A stretch of 64,000 bases of DNA from Flavobacterium sp. 5 (GTDB taxonomy: Bacteria > Bacteroidota > Bacteroidia > Flavobacteriales > Flavobacteriaceae), in NCBI RefSeq assembly GCF_002813295.1, contig NZ_PHUE01000001.1, positions 4,712,001 to 4,776,000 on the forward strand. Reading direction: 5' to 3'. The position numbers were made by a program, and so were the translations under genes. Below are positions 1 through 8,087 of the stretch, piece by piece. Below the pieces are notes generated by a model. It worked only from the letters and a program-made list of their open reading frames with translations, was not told where the DNA came from and searched no databases. Position 1 is the first letter of the stretch. Each line of letters starts with the position of its first letter.

Positions 1-813
1 ATTCTCTCGCCTTTTTTGAGCTATTTAGTCTATTATTTTGCAAAACAACAGCATATAACATTCTTGCAATATCTTTCAGGTTACGATAGCTGGATCGATT
101 TTGGAGTAATGTGGTTCGTTGCAGCATTGTTGTTCTTTACCATGATTTATGTTTTAATGCAGAAGTTTTTCAAAACCGATTTTTCAAAATCACTTCCTGC
201 ACCGGGAACATTCCAAATACTTTCATTTGCGGTAATTATAGGCACAATTAGTTTTATAGTTAGAATTATATTTCCGGTAGGATGGGTTCTCAAACCACTT
301 GGTTTTCAGTTAGGACACTTTACACAATATATAGCATTATTTATAGTCGGAATAATGGCATCCAGAAACAATTGGTTCGAACAGCTTACGGACCAAACCA
401 GAAAGTATTTAAAAAAATCAATCGGATTCTGTTTATTATTCTTTCCCATATTTTTCTTCATACGAGCCAAATTAAATATGCCAATTTCATGGTATTCAGG
501 AGGTTTTCATTGGCAATCATTAGTATATGCAATTTGGGAACAATGGATTGGAATTTCTATCTTAATAGTATTTCTTATAAAAGGAAGAAAAAGTTGGAAC
601 ACCACATCAGCCTTTCTCACAAAAATAGCCCGAAGTAATTTTGTGGTTTACATCTTTCATCCACTTGTAATAATTAGTTTAACGCTGCTCATAAGAAACT
701 GGGCAATTGATCCAGCCATAAAACTTTTGGTTATAGCTCCATTTACAGTTGCAGGCAGTTTTGGACTCGGATCCACCATTTTATTAATTCCTGGGATTAA
801 GAAAATTATTTAA
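1..813 (+). CDS. Acyltransferase-3 family membrane protein, C-terminal part (cut by window edge)
   Basis: The reading frame is open from base 1, so the start lies outside the window. The visible 270 residues are dominated by hydrophobic segments (at least six likely membrane helices) separated by short polar loops. The pattern GVMWFVAALLFF and a late NFVVYIFHPLVI segment resemble acyltransferase-3 (OafA/NodX-like) O-acyltransferases, which modify sugars or lipids at the inner membrane. The catalytic N-terminal His/Arg region is not visible, so the family call rests on topology and the late FHP motif. The acyl acceptor cannot be told. No terminator follows directly; degenerate repeats begin about 50 bp downstream. 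Confidence 0.6.
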   Translation: MLSPFLSYLVYYFAKQQHITFLQYLSGYDSWIDFGVMWFVAALLFFTMIYVLMQKFFKTDFSKSLPAPGTFQILSFAVIIGTISFIVRIIFPVGWVLKPLGFQLGHFTQYIALFIVGIMASRNNWFEQLTDQTRKYLKKSIGFCLLFFPIFFFIRAKLNMPISWYSGGFHWQSLVYAIWEQWIGISILIVFLIKGRKSWNTTSAFLTKIARSNFVVYIFHPLVIISLTLLIRNWAIDPAIKLLVIAPFTVAGSFGLGSTILLIPGIKKII

Positions 814-1436
814 TAGTCCATAACCTTCTTTCAAATAGTATAGTTTTAATATACAGCTTTTGATACAAAACTATTTGTTGTTGATTATAAGAACGGGCAT
901 AAAGTCAGAGAGATTTGTGTTGTTCCTGCATCGCTTTAAAGAGCGGGATTCAAAAAACTTGCTTAATACTAAATGGAGCCACAAAATGGCGATATATTCA
1001 TAGAAATCAAAAGGAGTTAAGAACATTGTGAGCTCCATAGGAGCGAAATGTAAAATACAATAATAATCGAGTTCAGGTGGATAAGAATTGGGTAAGTGAA
1101 AAAGTGAAAATCTAAAACAAAAAAACGACCTAATATTAGGACGCTTTTCTATATTTATATTGAATTTGAAATTACAATATACAACTTTTATCACATAACT
1201 ATTAATTGTGGATTATAGCAACGGGCGCAAAGTTAGAGACATTTGCACAACATTTGTGTTATTTTTGTAACTCTTCAAAGAGCGAAGCTAAACTTTTGTT
1301 TTTAATTCATTTTTAGTAGATATAAAGAAACTCCGTTTCTTGGTGGGACTACAAACTATTTTATGGCTAATTTGAAAAAATTAAATAAGTTATGACTTAA
1401 GTTGATTTTTCAAATCCCATGTTGCTTGCTATTAAA
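814..1436. repeat. Gene-free stretch with decayed duplicated sequence
   Basis: No convincing gene is present; a 107-codon minus-strand frame here has no family-like features. Two diverged direct copies are visible at about 869-951 and 1197-1289. Both run AACTATT, a GATTATA block, an ACGGGC..AAAGT(C/T)AGAGA core, TTTGTGTT, and an AAAGAGCG block. Between them lie two short elements with small hairpins: 975-1006 (GCCA..TGGC) and 1030-1050 (GCTCC-ATA-GGAGC), both followed by a CGAxAT-type stretch. The sequence GTTTCTTGGTGGG at 1335-1347 matches the 3'-end flank of tRNA-Val at 35 kb. This looks like a scar zone of old insertions. Confidence 0.55.
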
Positions 1437-2141
1437 TTACACCAAACTATATTCTAACTTTGTTTTCCACCTTTTCCAATCGGGCATCATTTTTTCTTGT
1501 AAATCATAAAATGATTTAGTGTGATTGTGATGTACTAAATGGCATAACTCGTGTATTATTACATATTCAATACTTCCTTTTGGTGCTTTTATTAATTCAG
1601 GATTTAATATCACCTTACCTTTTACAGTACAGCTTCCCCAGCGTTTATTCATTGTTCTAATTTCAATAGTTGGCTTTTCAATATTGTATTTAGAAAATAA
1701 GCAGATTTTTTCATCTAATACCGAGGTGAAATGTTCAATTGCTTTTTCTTTATACCAATTCCTGACAACTGTTTCAATTTTGGTATTAGCTTTATGATTT
1801 ACTATCAGCTTACCACGATAGACTTTAACTTGGTTTACTTTTGCTATTTCTGAATGTAAAATATATTGTCTTCCTAAATACAAATGTGTTTCGCCATTGA
1901 TATATTGCCTTTTCGGAGTTAATGGAAGATACGATTGAAATTCATTTTGTTGCTTGATTATCCAACGTGCTTTTTCTTTTACTTTTTCTTCAATTTTTTC
2001 ATTAGTAGTTTCATTTGGGGCATACACTTTTACCGAACCTTCAGGAAATACTTTTATACCTAGTGTTTTCCTTTCTTGAAAAATTAGTTCATAGCTGATT
2101 TCTTTTGTGCCGTATTTGATATTTTTGCTATTCGTAATCAT
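1437..2141 (-). CDS. YgjP/SprT-like zinc metallopeptidase (DUF45) attached to the restriction operon
   Basis: The protein has 234 residues. A zinc-binding HELCH motif sits at residues 197-201 with further histidines at 204-207, in the context VIIHELCHLVHHNH, which is typical of the YgjP-like (DUF45) metallopeptidase family. The conserved RWGSC segment at 168-171 precedes it, as in that family. There is no signal peptide, so it is cytoplasmic. Its start codon shares one base with the stop region of hsdR, so the two are translationally coupled. YgjP-like genes are known next to hsdR in many type I systems, but their role there is not settled; processing or turnover of the restriction subunit is a guess. 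Confidence 0.88.
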   Translation of the reverse strand: MITNSKNIKYGTKEISYELIFQERKTLGIKVFPEGSVKVYAPNETTNEKIEEKVKEKARWIIKQQNEFQSYLPLTPKRQYINGETHLYLGRQYILHSEIAKVNQVKVYRGKLIVNHKANTKIETVVRNWYKEKAIEHFTSVLDEKICLFSKYNIEKPTIEIRTMNKRWGSCTVKGKVILNPELIKAPKGSIEYVIIHELCHLVHHNHTKSFYDLQEKMMPDWKRWKTKLEYSLV

Positions 2142-5100
2142 TATGTAAATTTGATTTTAGCAATATTCAATCCTTGTTCTACGATATCATCTATCTGTTT
2201 GAATGAAATTTCTAATCCATATTTTGACTTTAAATCAAAAATATAATCATCAATAGCAATTTTAATTTTCCCTTCAATATCCGTTTTGTTTTGCCAATCA
2301 ATTATTAATATATCATCTTCATATACTATTGAACGAATGATAGTATCAATTTCAACTGCTATTTCTGTCGCTATTTCGGGTTTTGTTCCTAATTCATTTT
2401 TAAGAATGTCTTTTACTAAATTGTATATTGCTATACCAGTATCATTTCCATTTAATTCGGTCGGAATATTGCTTCTTTTACCACTTAAAAACTCTGCTTC
2501 ATATTCTTTTACTTTTCGTAAGTATTCAGCTTCTAAAATACGTTCTAGCCTATAACTTTCAATAGTTTCTCTAATTAAGGCCGACAGGTTTTTATAATAA
2601 ATGGGATCTTCATTTATTTTAACGTTAATAGCTTTAATTGTTCTACTAGCTATGTGGTCTGCCTTTGCTGCTTTACCTGTTAATTTTTCAACTTCTGCTT
2701 CTCTTTGTTCTTTATCAAAAATATTTACTAAATCAGTTATGCGAAGCATATCGCCCTCTGTAGTAATATGCTTGTCTATTAACTTTTGAATTTGAGGTTC
2801 GTAAGCTGCATAATCCGCTTCGTCGGAGTATCTTCTTTTAACGGAAATTCTTAATTCTAAAAAGAATTTTAAATCCTTTTTGTATTTAGCAATTACTTTA
2901 TCAGGCGTCTTGGTTTCAAACTCATAACTAGATAATGCTAGTTTTAGTAATAGTGCAAATGCAGACACTTTTTCATAAAAATTATGTCTAATTTCTTCAT
3001 CTTGTAATAATACTTCATAAGCAGGTTCATCGTATTTATTTGCTACTGTTTTAAAAATATCCCATACTTCTGAATGTGCTTGGGGTAATTTTTTTATTTC
3101 ATCGTTGATATTGGTAAATGTACCTGCCAAATCTTCTTCATCATAAGCATTATCACCCGAATAGGTTTCTAAAGCTTTGTCTAAATTTTCGAGGTTACCA
3201 TAATAATCAATGATATATCCATATTTTTTACCGTCGTGCAATCTATTCACCCTTGCAATTGCTTGTAATAGGGTGTGTTCTTTTAAACCTCGTGTTATGT
3301 ATAATACAATGTTTCTTGGAGCATCAAAACCAGTTAATAGTTTATCGACAACAATAATGATTTCGGGTTCATCTTGCTTTTTAAATGCACTAATAATAGA
3401 TTTTTCATACTTTTCAGTAGTGCCGTATTTATCCATTTTAGCTTTCCAAAATGCTTTTACTTTATCATCAGCTTTATCAAAGGCATCTTCTTCTCCTTCA
3501 CGTGTGTCAGGTGCTGAAATAATTACTTCGGAAGTTATTTTTCCTATCTCATCAAAATATTCTTTGTATTTGATTGCAGTTGCTTTATTTGGTGCTACTA
3601 ATTGTCCTTTAAAAACTGTCCCCTGCCAATTGTCTACAAAATGATCCACAATATCCCACGCTCTTGCATAAATTATTTGGTCTGCTTTATTCAGCATATT
3701 TTTACTGCTGTACTTTCTTTTTAAAGCTGCTTTACCATAAACTGTTAATGGTTCTGAAATTTTATTAAAATAATTATCTATTGGATTGTCATTTACCTCA
3801 ATAAGATTGTGTCTTCCTTCATACAATAAAGGAACTACTGCACCATCAGCAACTGCATCATTAATAGAATACACATCAATTAAGCCTCCAAATTTATTAG
3901 CGGTACTTTTTTCTTTCTTCATCAATGGCGTCCCTGTAAATGCTATAAAACAAGCATTTGGGAAAACTTGTTGCATTCTTACATTGAATGAACCGTATTG
4001 ACTACGATGCCCTTCGTCTACTAATACAAAGATTTCAGAAGATAAAAAAGGAGTTACCGAAGCATCAACCGCCGCTTTGAATTTGTGAATTAAAGTTGTT
4101 ATTACTGCATCACCTGGTTCTGCTATAAGATTTAGTAAACTCTTGTCTTTTTTAAGTTTATCAAAATCTTTATCCGACAGTTTTTCGCCTTTTAATTTTT
4201 TGATGATTTCTTTTGAAGCTCCAACTTCTGCATTTTCTACAGGAAACTGACACTTTTGAAATGTTTCGGTTATTTGGCTATCTAAATCGATACGATCTGT
4301 TACTAATATAATTTTAGGGTTTTTGATGTTAGGATGTGCAGCAATCATTTGTGCCAACATTACCATCGTTAATGATTTTCCGCTTCCTTGCGTATGCCAA
4401 ATTACACCTCCATTATACTTGTTATTTGTTTTAGTACTTAAACGAGCTAATGTATTTTTAATCCCAAAATACTGCTGATATCTCGTTATCTTTTTCACCC
4501 CATCATCATACACAATGTAATTGAATATTAAATCTAATAGTCGCTTGGGTTGGCAAAAACTAAAAATTAGCTTGTCTTGTTCTGTTACAGTCTCTGCATT
4601 ATCGACCACATTGGCAATAAACTCATTTCTCTTTTCGTGCCAATCAATTAATTTGTTCCAATCTTCTTTGTTTACTGATTTCGTTTTGATTTCGGAAATA
4701 GTATCTTCCCAAAGCGTTTGTTCTTCTTTGGTTTTAAACAATTCTTTCCAAAAACTCCAAAACTCTTTTGGTGTTGCTGTTGTTGCAAACTTTGCATCGT
4801 TTACCGCAATAGACATTAGTACATTGGAATATAGATATAATGAACGAATACCATCGTCTTGCTGATTGCGTTGATGTTGTTCAATGCCTTTATCAATAGG
4901 TTCCTTTATTATTGGACTTTTACATTCAATAACAACCATAGGAATGCCATTTATAAACAAAACTATATCAGGTCGATAATGGTCGTTTCTTTCTGAACGC
5001 AAGACACTAAACTCTTCGGTAACGTGATAGGTGTTATTTTCAAGGTTTTTCCAATCTATATATTGAAAAGAGAAACTCTTTTTGTCGCCAAGAACGGTTT

Positions 5101-5425
5101 GTTCTAAACTTTTACCTAATGTTATTAGTTCATAATAAGCTTTATTAGCTGCAATATAACCATCTTGTACAGGTAAATCTCTTAATGCTAATAAACCATT
5201 ACTTATATTAGTATCTGAAAATTCAAACTCTTTTTGCTTGTATTCTATCTTGTTTATTTTGCGTAGTTGTTCTTTTAGAATATCTTCTAGTAGTACATTA
5301 GAAGTCCTATTTCCTCTAGCTTCAAGAGCCTCATCAGGAGTAAGGTATTGCCAACCTATATTCATTAATAGTTTTAAAGCTGGAAGTTGAGCTATATGAT
5401 CTTCTATAAAAGAGGGTGTACTCAT
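2141..5425 (-). CDS. hsdR: Type I restriction enzyme R subunit (HsdR)
   Basis: This is the motor and nuclease subunit of the type I restriction complex. Counting from the ATG at 5425 (1094 residues), the PD-(D/E)xK nuclease centre is D153 (RPDIV) with E167-x-K169. The helicase carries Walker A GSGKS at 347-351, the DEAD-box variant DEGHR from 470, and TGTP at 497-500. The C-terminal half is helical and should bind the methylase core. A longer frame reaches 5566, but its extra 47 residues run antisense through a structured RNA and do not look protein-like; MSTPSFIEDHIAQLPAL is a normal HsdR start. Length is slightly above the usual of about 1000-1050 residues. All motifs are intact, so it is probably active. 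Confidence 0.95.
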   Translation of the reverse strand: MSTPSFIEDHIAQLPALKLLMNIGWQYLTPDEALEARGNRTSNVLLEDILKEQLRKINKIEYKQKEFEFSDTNISNGLLALRDLPVQDGYIAANKAYYELITLGKSLEQTVLGDKKSFSFQYIDWKNLENNTYHVTEEFSVLRSERNDHYRPDIVLFINGIPMVVIECKSPIIKEPIDKGIEQHQRNQQDDGIRSLYLYSNVLMSIAVNDAKFATTATPKEFWSFWKELFKTKEEQTLWEDTISEIKTKSVNKEDWNKLIDWHEKRNEFIANVVDNAETVTEQDKLIFSFCQPKRLLDLIFNYIVYDDGVKKITRYQQYFGIKNTLARLSTKTNNKYNGGVIWHTQGSGKSLTMVMLAQMIAAHPNIKNPKIILVTDRIDLDSQITETFQKCQFPVENAEVGASKEIIKKLKGEKLSDKDFDKLKKDKSLLNLIAEPGDAVITTLIHKFKAAVDASVTPFLSSEIFVLVDEGHRSQYGSFNVRMQQVFPNACFIAFTGTPLMKKEKSTANKFGGLIDVYSINDAVADGAVVPLLYEGRHNLIEVNDNPIDNYFNKISEPLTVYGKAALKRKYSSKNMLNKADQIIYARAWDIVDHFVDNWQGTVFKGQLVAPNKATAIKYKEYFDEIGKITSEVIISAPDTREGEEDAFDKADDKVKAFWKAKMDKYGTTEKYEKSIISAFKKQDEPEIIIVVDKLLTGFDAPRNIVLYITRGLKEHTLLQAIARVNRLHDGKKYGYIIDYYGNLENLDKALETYSGDNAYDEEDLAGTFTNINDEIKKLPQAHSEVWDIFKTVANKYDEPAYEVLLQDEEIRHNFYEKVSAFALLLKLALSSYEFETKTPDKVIAKYKKDLKFFLELRISVKRRYSDEADYAAYEPQIQKLIDKHITTEGDMLRITDLVNIFDKEQREAEVEKLTGKAAKADHIASRTIKAINVKINEDPIYYKNLSALIRETIESYRLERILEAEYLRKVKEYEAEFLSGKRSNIPTELNGNDTGIAIYNLVKDILKNELGTKPEIATEIAVEIDTIIRSIVYEDDILIIDWQNKTDIEGKIKIAIDDYIFDLKSKYGLEISFKQIDDIVEQGLNIAKIKFT

Positions 5426-5469
5426 ATCTATTGTTTTATCTTTATTAATAGCGTTTTTTTGTACTACTA

Positions 5470-5499
5470 TTGTTTTATTAGAATTTATTATTATCTTTG
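5470..5499 (+). promoter_or_regulatory. Promoter of the antisense small RNA
   Basis: TTG at 5470-5472, a 19 bp spacer and TATCTTTG at 5492-5499 match the Bacteroidota sigma-A consensus exactly. It points away from hsdR and towards the hairpin-rich element and T-run that follow. The predicted transcription start is about 5503-5506. Confidence 0.72.
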
Positions 5500-5503
5500 C
5501 AGT

Positions 5504-5585
5504 GTCAATGCACAAAGTGTAAAGGACGTGGTTGCCCACAGAACCGTAAATGTGGACCGCATTCACCGAAGTGCGGTTTTTTTTT
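5504..5585 (+). ncRNA. Candidate small structured RNA, antisense to the hsdR leader
   Basis: About 82 nt lie between a consensus promoter and a strong intrinsic terminator, with no plus-strand gene downstream. The element is about half G+C, clearly richer than the surrounding AT-rich DNA, which is typical of structured RNA in such genomes. It can form CAC-AAA-GTG (5511-5519), then either GTGG-TTGC-CCAC (5528-5539) or the competing CCACA/TGTGG pair (5536-5555), then the terminator stem. It occupies the only sizeable gap in the restriction operon, just upstream of hsdR on the opposite strand. It could pair with the hsdR leader of the minus-strand transcript and restrain HsdR synthesis. That role is inference; the element could also be an unrelated dispersed sRNA. 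Confidence 0.6.
5556..5585 (+). terminator. Intrinsic terminator of the small RNA
   Basis: The stem ACCGCA/TGCGGT is extended by TTC/GAA with one bulged G and a 3-nt loop (5556-5577), and is followed by nine T on the plus strand. On the minus strand the run is A-rich, so it should not stop the restriction operon transcript. Confidence 0.8.
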
Positions 5586-5586
5586 G

Positions 5587-6084
5587 CTACAAACTTTCCC
5601 GATACTTATTATAATCCCATTCAAAATCTTTCTTTTTTAGAGCTTCTACATAGAAAGCTGTAACTAATAATAAATTTGCACTCACAGGTTTTAGAATCAC
5701 AACAAAGTCTTTTTCTTCAAACCAATAATGTCTTTTTAAATATCCCTGATCTACTTTTTCAAAATATTTAATTTTAGGATTATCCTTTTGAGTTAATATT
5801 TGTTTGCCCCAATGTATCCTATTTGCTCTTAACTTATCAAATGTTCTTGGTTTTCCCTTTGAAGGTTCTCTTGTTAGTAAATGAACAAATGTTTCGGGCA
5901 ATTCTTCAAATCCTTTTAACCACGTTTTTTGACTTTTTAAAGTAATTTCTTTTCCATCAATTACTACATAATCGTGAACGAAATCATCTCTATATATTTC
6001 ATACATTTTAGCTAGTTGTACTGCTGTGGGACTGACTTCATCCAGATTGTCAAATAAATCCTCAAGATCATCTAAATCAATCAT
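5587..6084 (-). CDS. Small protein of unknown function in the restriction operon (possible BECR-fold nuclease)
   Basis: The protein has 165 residues, no signal peptide and no membrane segment. The N-terminus is very acidic (MIDLDDLEDLFDNLDEV). The C-terminal 80 residues show a strand-rich pattern: RIHWGKQIL, then KIKYFEK, then FVVILKPV, then LLLVTAFYVE. That order, with a conserved-looking RxH and a late LLVTAFY strand, recalls the BECR fold (RelE, colicin-type and phage-associated nucleases), but I cannot confirm it. It overlaps the DUF3800 gene by 8 bp and precedes hsdR by 161 bp. The tight coupling suggests that the two proteins work together. Confidence 0.55.
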   Translation of the reverse strand: MIDLDDLEDLFDNLDEVSPTAVQLAKMYEIYRDDFVHDYVVIDGKEITLKSQKTWLKGFEELPETFVHLLTREPSKGKPRTFDKLRANRIHWGKQILTQKDNPKIKYFEKVDQGYLKRHYWFEEKDFVVILKPVSANLLLVTAFYVEALKKKDFEWDYNKYRESL

Positions 6085-6793
6085 TTTTTCTTGGTTTTAC
6101 TTGAAAATCATCAATAAAGAATTTTGTTTCCCAAGGCTCTGTTCCATCATCTAACACGTAACCCGAACTAGCTTCTAAATAATCAACGACCATTCTTTTT
6201 ATTTTAGAAGCATTTTCATTTTTATATTCTGGTCTTGATTTGTAGCAAATTGCTCCAATAAATAAATCTGTTAATTGTAAAAGCTCATTTTCATTGGAAT
6301 GTAAATGTTGGAAATACTTGAATGGTGAATTGTCATTGTGTTTTTCTAATAACTCCGTTTGTAATAATTCCAATCTTGTTTTACCTCTGGTATCCTTAAC
6401 ATCAAGATAAACACGGTAAACATCTTCACCATAAGAAACTTTGTTGTTTAGTAAAAAAATTAATGTTTGATAATAAAAGCTGTTTTTATCTTCTCTATTA
6501 TATCTTTCTGGACCAAGATTTTTTTTATTTTTTACGAGTACACTTCTAAACTCTATTGTGCTGGCAAAAAAGAAATCAATTAATTCTTTGTACAATTCCC
6601 AACGTGACATAGAAAGTTGGTTCCACTTTACTTCTGTAGGAGATTTGTGTTTTAGTTTGATTTCTTTTATTGCCTCCTTGACGCTTGAGTAATCTTCTAG
6701 GCTAATTTTTGTATAGCCAATACACATCACTTCTGATTTGTCGTGTTCAAGATGACAACTTTCGTCGATATAGATATTATAGGTTGTGCTCAT
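6077..6793 (-). CDS. DUF3800 domain protein within the restriction operon
   Basis: The protein has 238 residues and begins with the YIDES motif (residues 8-12) typical of DUF3800, a family with a predicted RNase H-like fold that is often carried on phages, mobile elements and defence islands. Acidic residues that could bind metal are D10, E11 and a later YRVYLDVKDT strand; a QLTDLFIGAI segment near residue 175 matches the family's usual late D. It lies 6 bp downstream of hsdS and overlaps the next small gene by 8 bp, so it is co-translated with the restriction system. Its biochemical role is not known; a nuclease activity would be inference. Confidence 0.75.
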   Translation of the reverse strand: MSTTYNIYIDESCHLEHDKSEVMCIGYTKISLEDYSSVKEAIKEIKLKHKSPTEVKWNQLSMSRWELYKELIDFFFASTIEFRSVLVKNKKNLGPERYNREDKNSFYYQTLIFLLNNKVSYGEDVYRVYLDVKDTRGKTRLELLQTELLEKHNDNSPFKYFQHLHSNENELLQLTDLFIGAICYKSRPEYKNENASKIKRMVVDYLEASSGYVLDDGTEPWETKFFIDDFQVKPRKND

Positions 6794-6799
6794 AGTTTC

Positions 6800-8086
6800 T
6801 TAATTTACATTCACTATTATTTTTCCTGTTAGCAATTGTTGCATTAATCCCTTCTTTTGTAATTGCAATGCTTCTAGCTTGGTTTGATAGCTTTTTAATT
6901 CTTGGTCTGCGGTTTCTAATGCTAATGCAATAGCTGTTTGCTCTTCATATGACGGAACGCTAACTTTAATTTTAGAAAACTCTTGCCATCTTAACCCACC
7001 GCGTCTATCAATAGAACCTTCCATTCTTTTTTGATATTCTTGGATATAAGTATTCGATTTTAAAACTTTGAAAAGAAACTCATCATTTATTTTTTCTTCT
7101 GTTTTGAAAACGGTGTACATTGGGCTAATTAATGCTTTTTCATACTTACTTTGATAACCAATAGAACCTTCCTCAATATGATTAGTAGCATAAGCAAAAA
7201 CATTCTTTTCTACTATCTTGTACGTTTTTAGATTATCACTGTAAATTTTTCTACCAAAATATTCTAATGAAGGAACTAAACCATTGTATTTAGTACAAGA
7301 TAAAACAACCAAATCCTCATCTTCTTTATTTTTGGAAGATATCTCTTTTGAGAAATCTTTAATTTTTTTTACTTCCCATTTCTCATTAAACCCATTTAAT
7401 CTTTTTTTGCTAGTAAGCAATTGTTGCGCTAAACCTTTATTTCTTTTTGTTATTTTCTTAACGCACTTTTTGGTGATAGTTATAGCTTCATCCCAAGTAG
7501 ATAGTATTTCCGCTATTTTTTGTTGTTCGGGTAATGGTGGGATTGGAAGTTGTAAGCTATTTAAAGCTACTTGATTGATATTGATATTAGCACTAATTGT
7601 ACTTTTTGCTAATAATCTATTTCTAAATCCTTGATCATAAAAACAATGCACTTTATATTTTAAATCTAAATAATGATTATCTCTAAAACGAATGATAAAC
7701 CCACTATAAACAGCATCTTTTATATCATTTAAAATAACACAAGTTAAACCAACTCCTGTAGCTTTTACAGAAGACCTAACAAAAAGCACATCACCTTTAT
7801 CTAAAGAATAATTCTCTCGCTCTTTTTCATTTGAATTAACCAACGAAAAATCCTTGTCGTGGTCTGTATTTATTTCAAACACATCATTAAGATTGATTAA
7901 TGGAAACCCAAAACCAAATTGGTCTTTGTCTTTATTTATTCCGTTTTTTAATTCTCCTATCTGACCTAATCGTTTTACTTCCCAATGCATTGGAATAACT
8001 CCAATAGCGGTTTTTTTGTAGCCGTTTGGTATAATGCTTTGCTGGACCATTATCGGCGTTGTAGTGGTGTTGCTCATCGTTTCCAT
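6800..8086 (-). CDS. hsdS: Type I restriction-modification specificity subunit (HsdS)
   Basis: This subunit recognises the bipartite DNA target and docks two HsdM and two HsdR. The 428 residues follow the usual plan. The first target-recognition domain spans about 35-190. A central conserved helix follows (LPEQQKIAEILSTWDEAI, about 187-204). The second recognition domain spans about 225-385, and the distal helix (EEQTAIALALETADQEL through LMQQLLTGKI) closes it. The two recognition domains have different sequence, as expected for an asymmetric site. The ATG at 8086 lies 1 bp from the hsdM stop; an internal ATG three codons later is equally possible. Confidence 0.93.
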   Translation of the reverse strand: METMSNTTTTPIMVQQSIIPNGYKKTAIGVIPMHWEVKRLGQIGELKNGINKDKDQFGFGFPLINLNDVFEINTDHDKDFSLVNSNEKERENYSLDKGDVLFVRSSVKATGVGLTCVILNDIKDAVYSGFIIRFRDNHYLDLKYKVHCFYDQGFRNRLLAKSTISANININQVALNSLQLPIPPLPEQQKIAEILSTWDEAITITKKCVKKITKRNKGLAQQLLTSKKRLNGFNEKWEVKKIKDFSKEISSKNKEDEDLVVLSCTKYNGLVPSLEYFGRKIYSDNLKTYKIVEKNVFAYATNHIEEGSIGYQSKYEKALISPMYTVFKTEEKINDEFLFKVLKSNTYIQEYQKRMEGSIDRRGGLRWQEFSKIKVSVPSYEEQTAIALALETADQELKSYQTKLEALQLQKKGLMQQLLTGKIIVNVN

Positions 8087-8087
8087 A

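Noticed and set aside
871..1194. A 107-codon minus-strand frame in the left intergenic region
   Set aside because: It crosses one repeat copy and the hairpin elements, has no family-like pattern and no promoter, and is unlikely to be a gene.
5426..5566. Extension of hsdR by 47 residues to an upstream ATG
   Set aside because: The extension reads antisense through the small RNA and its sequence lacks the features of HsdR starts; the ATG at 5425 gives a normal N-terminus.
5387..5614. A 75-codon plus-strand frame across the hsdR start
   Set aside because: It overlaps real coding sequence and the structured RNA in a different frame, with a composition rich in Y, F, I and C typical of a shadow frame.
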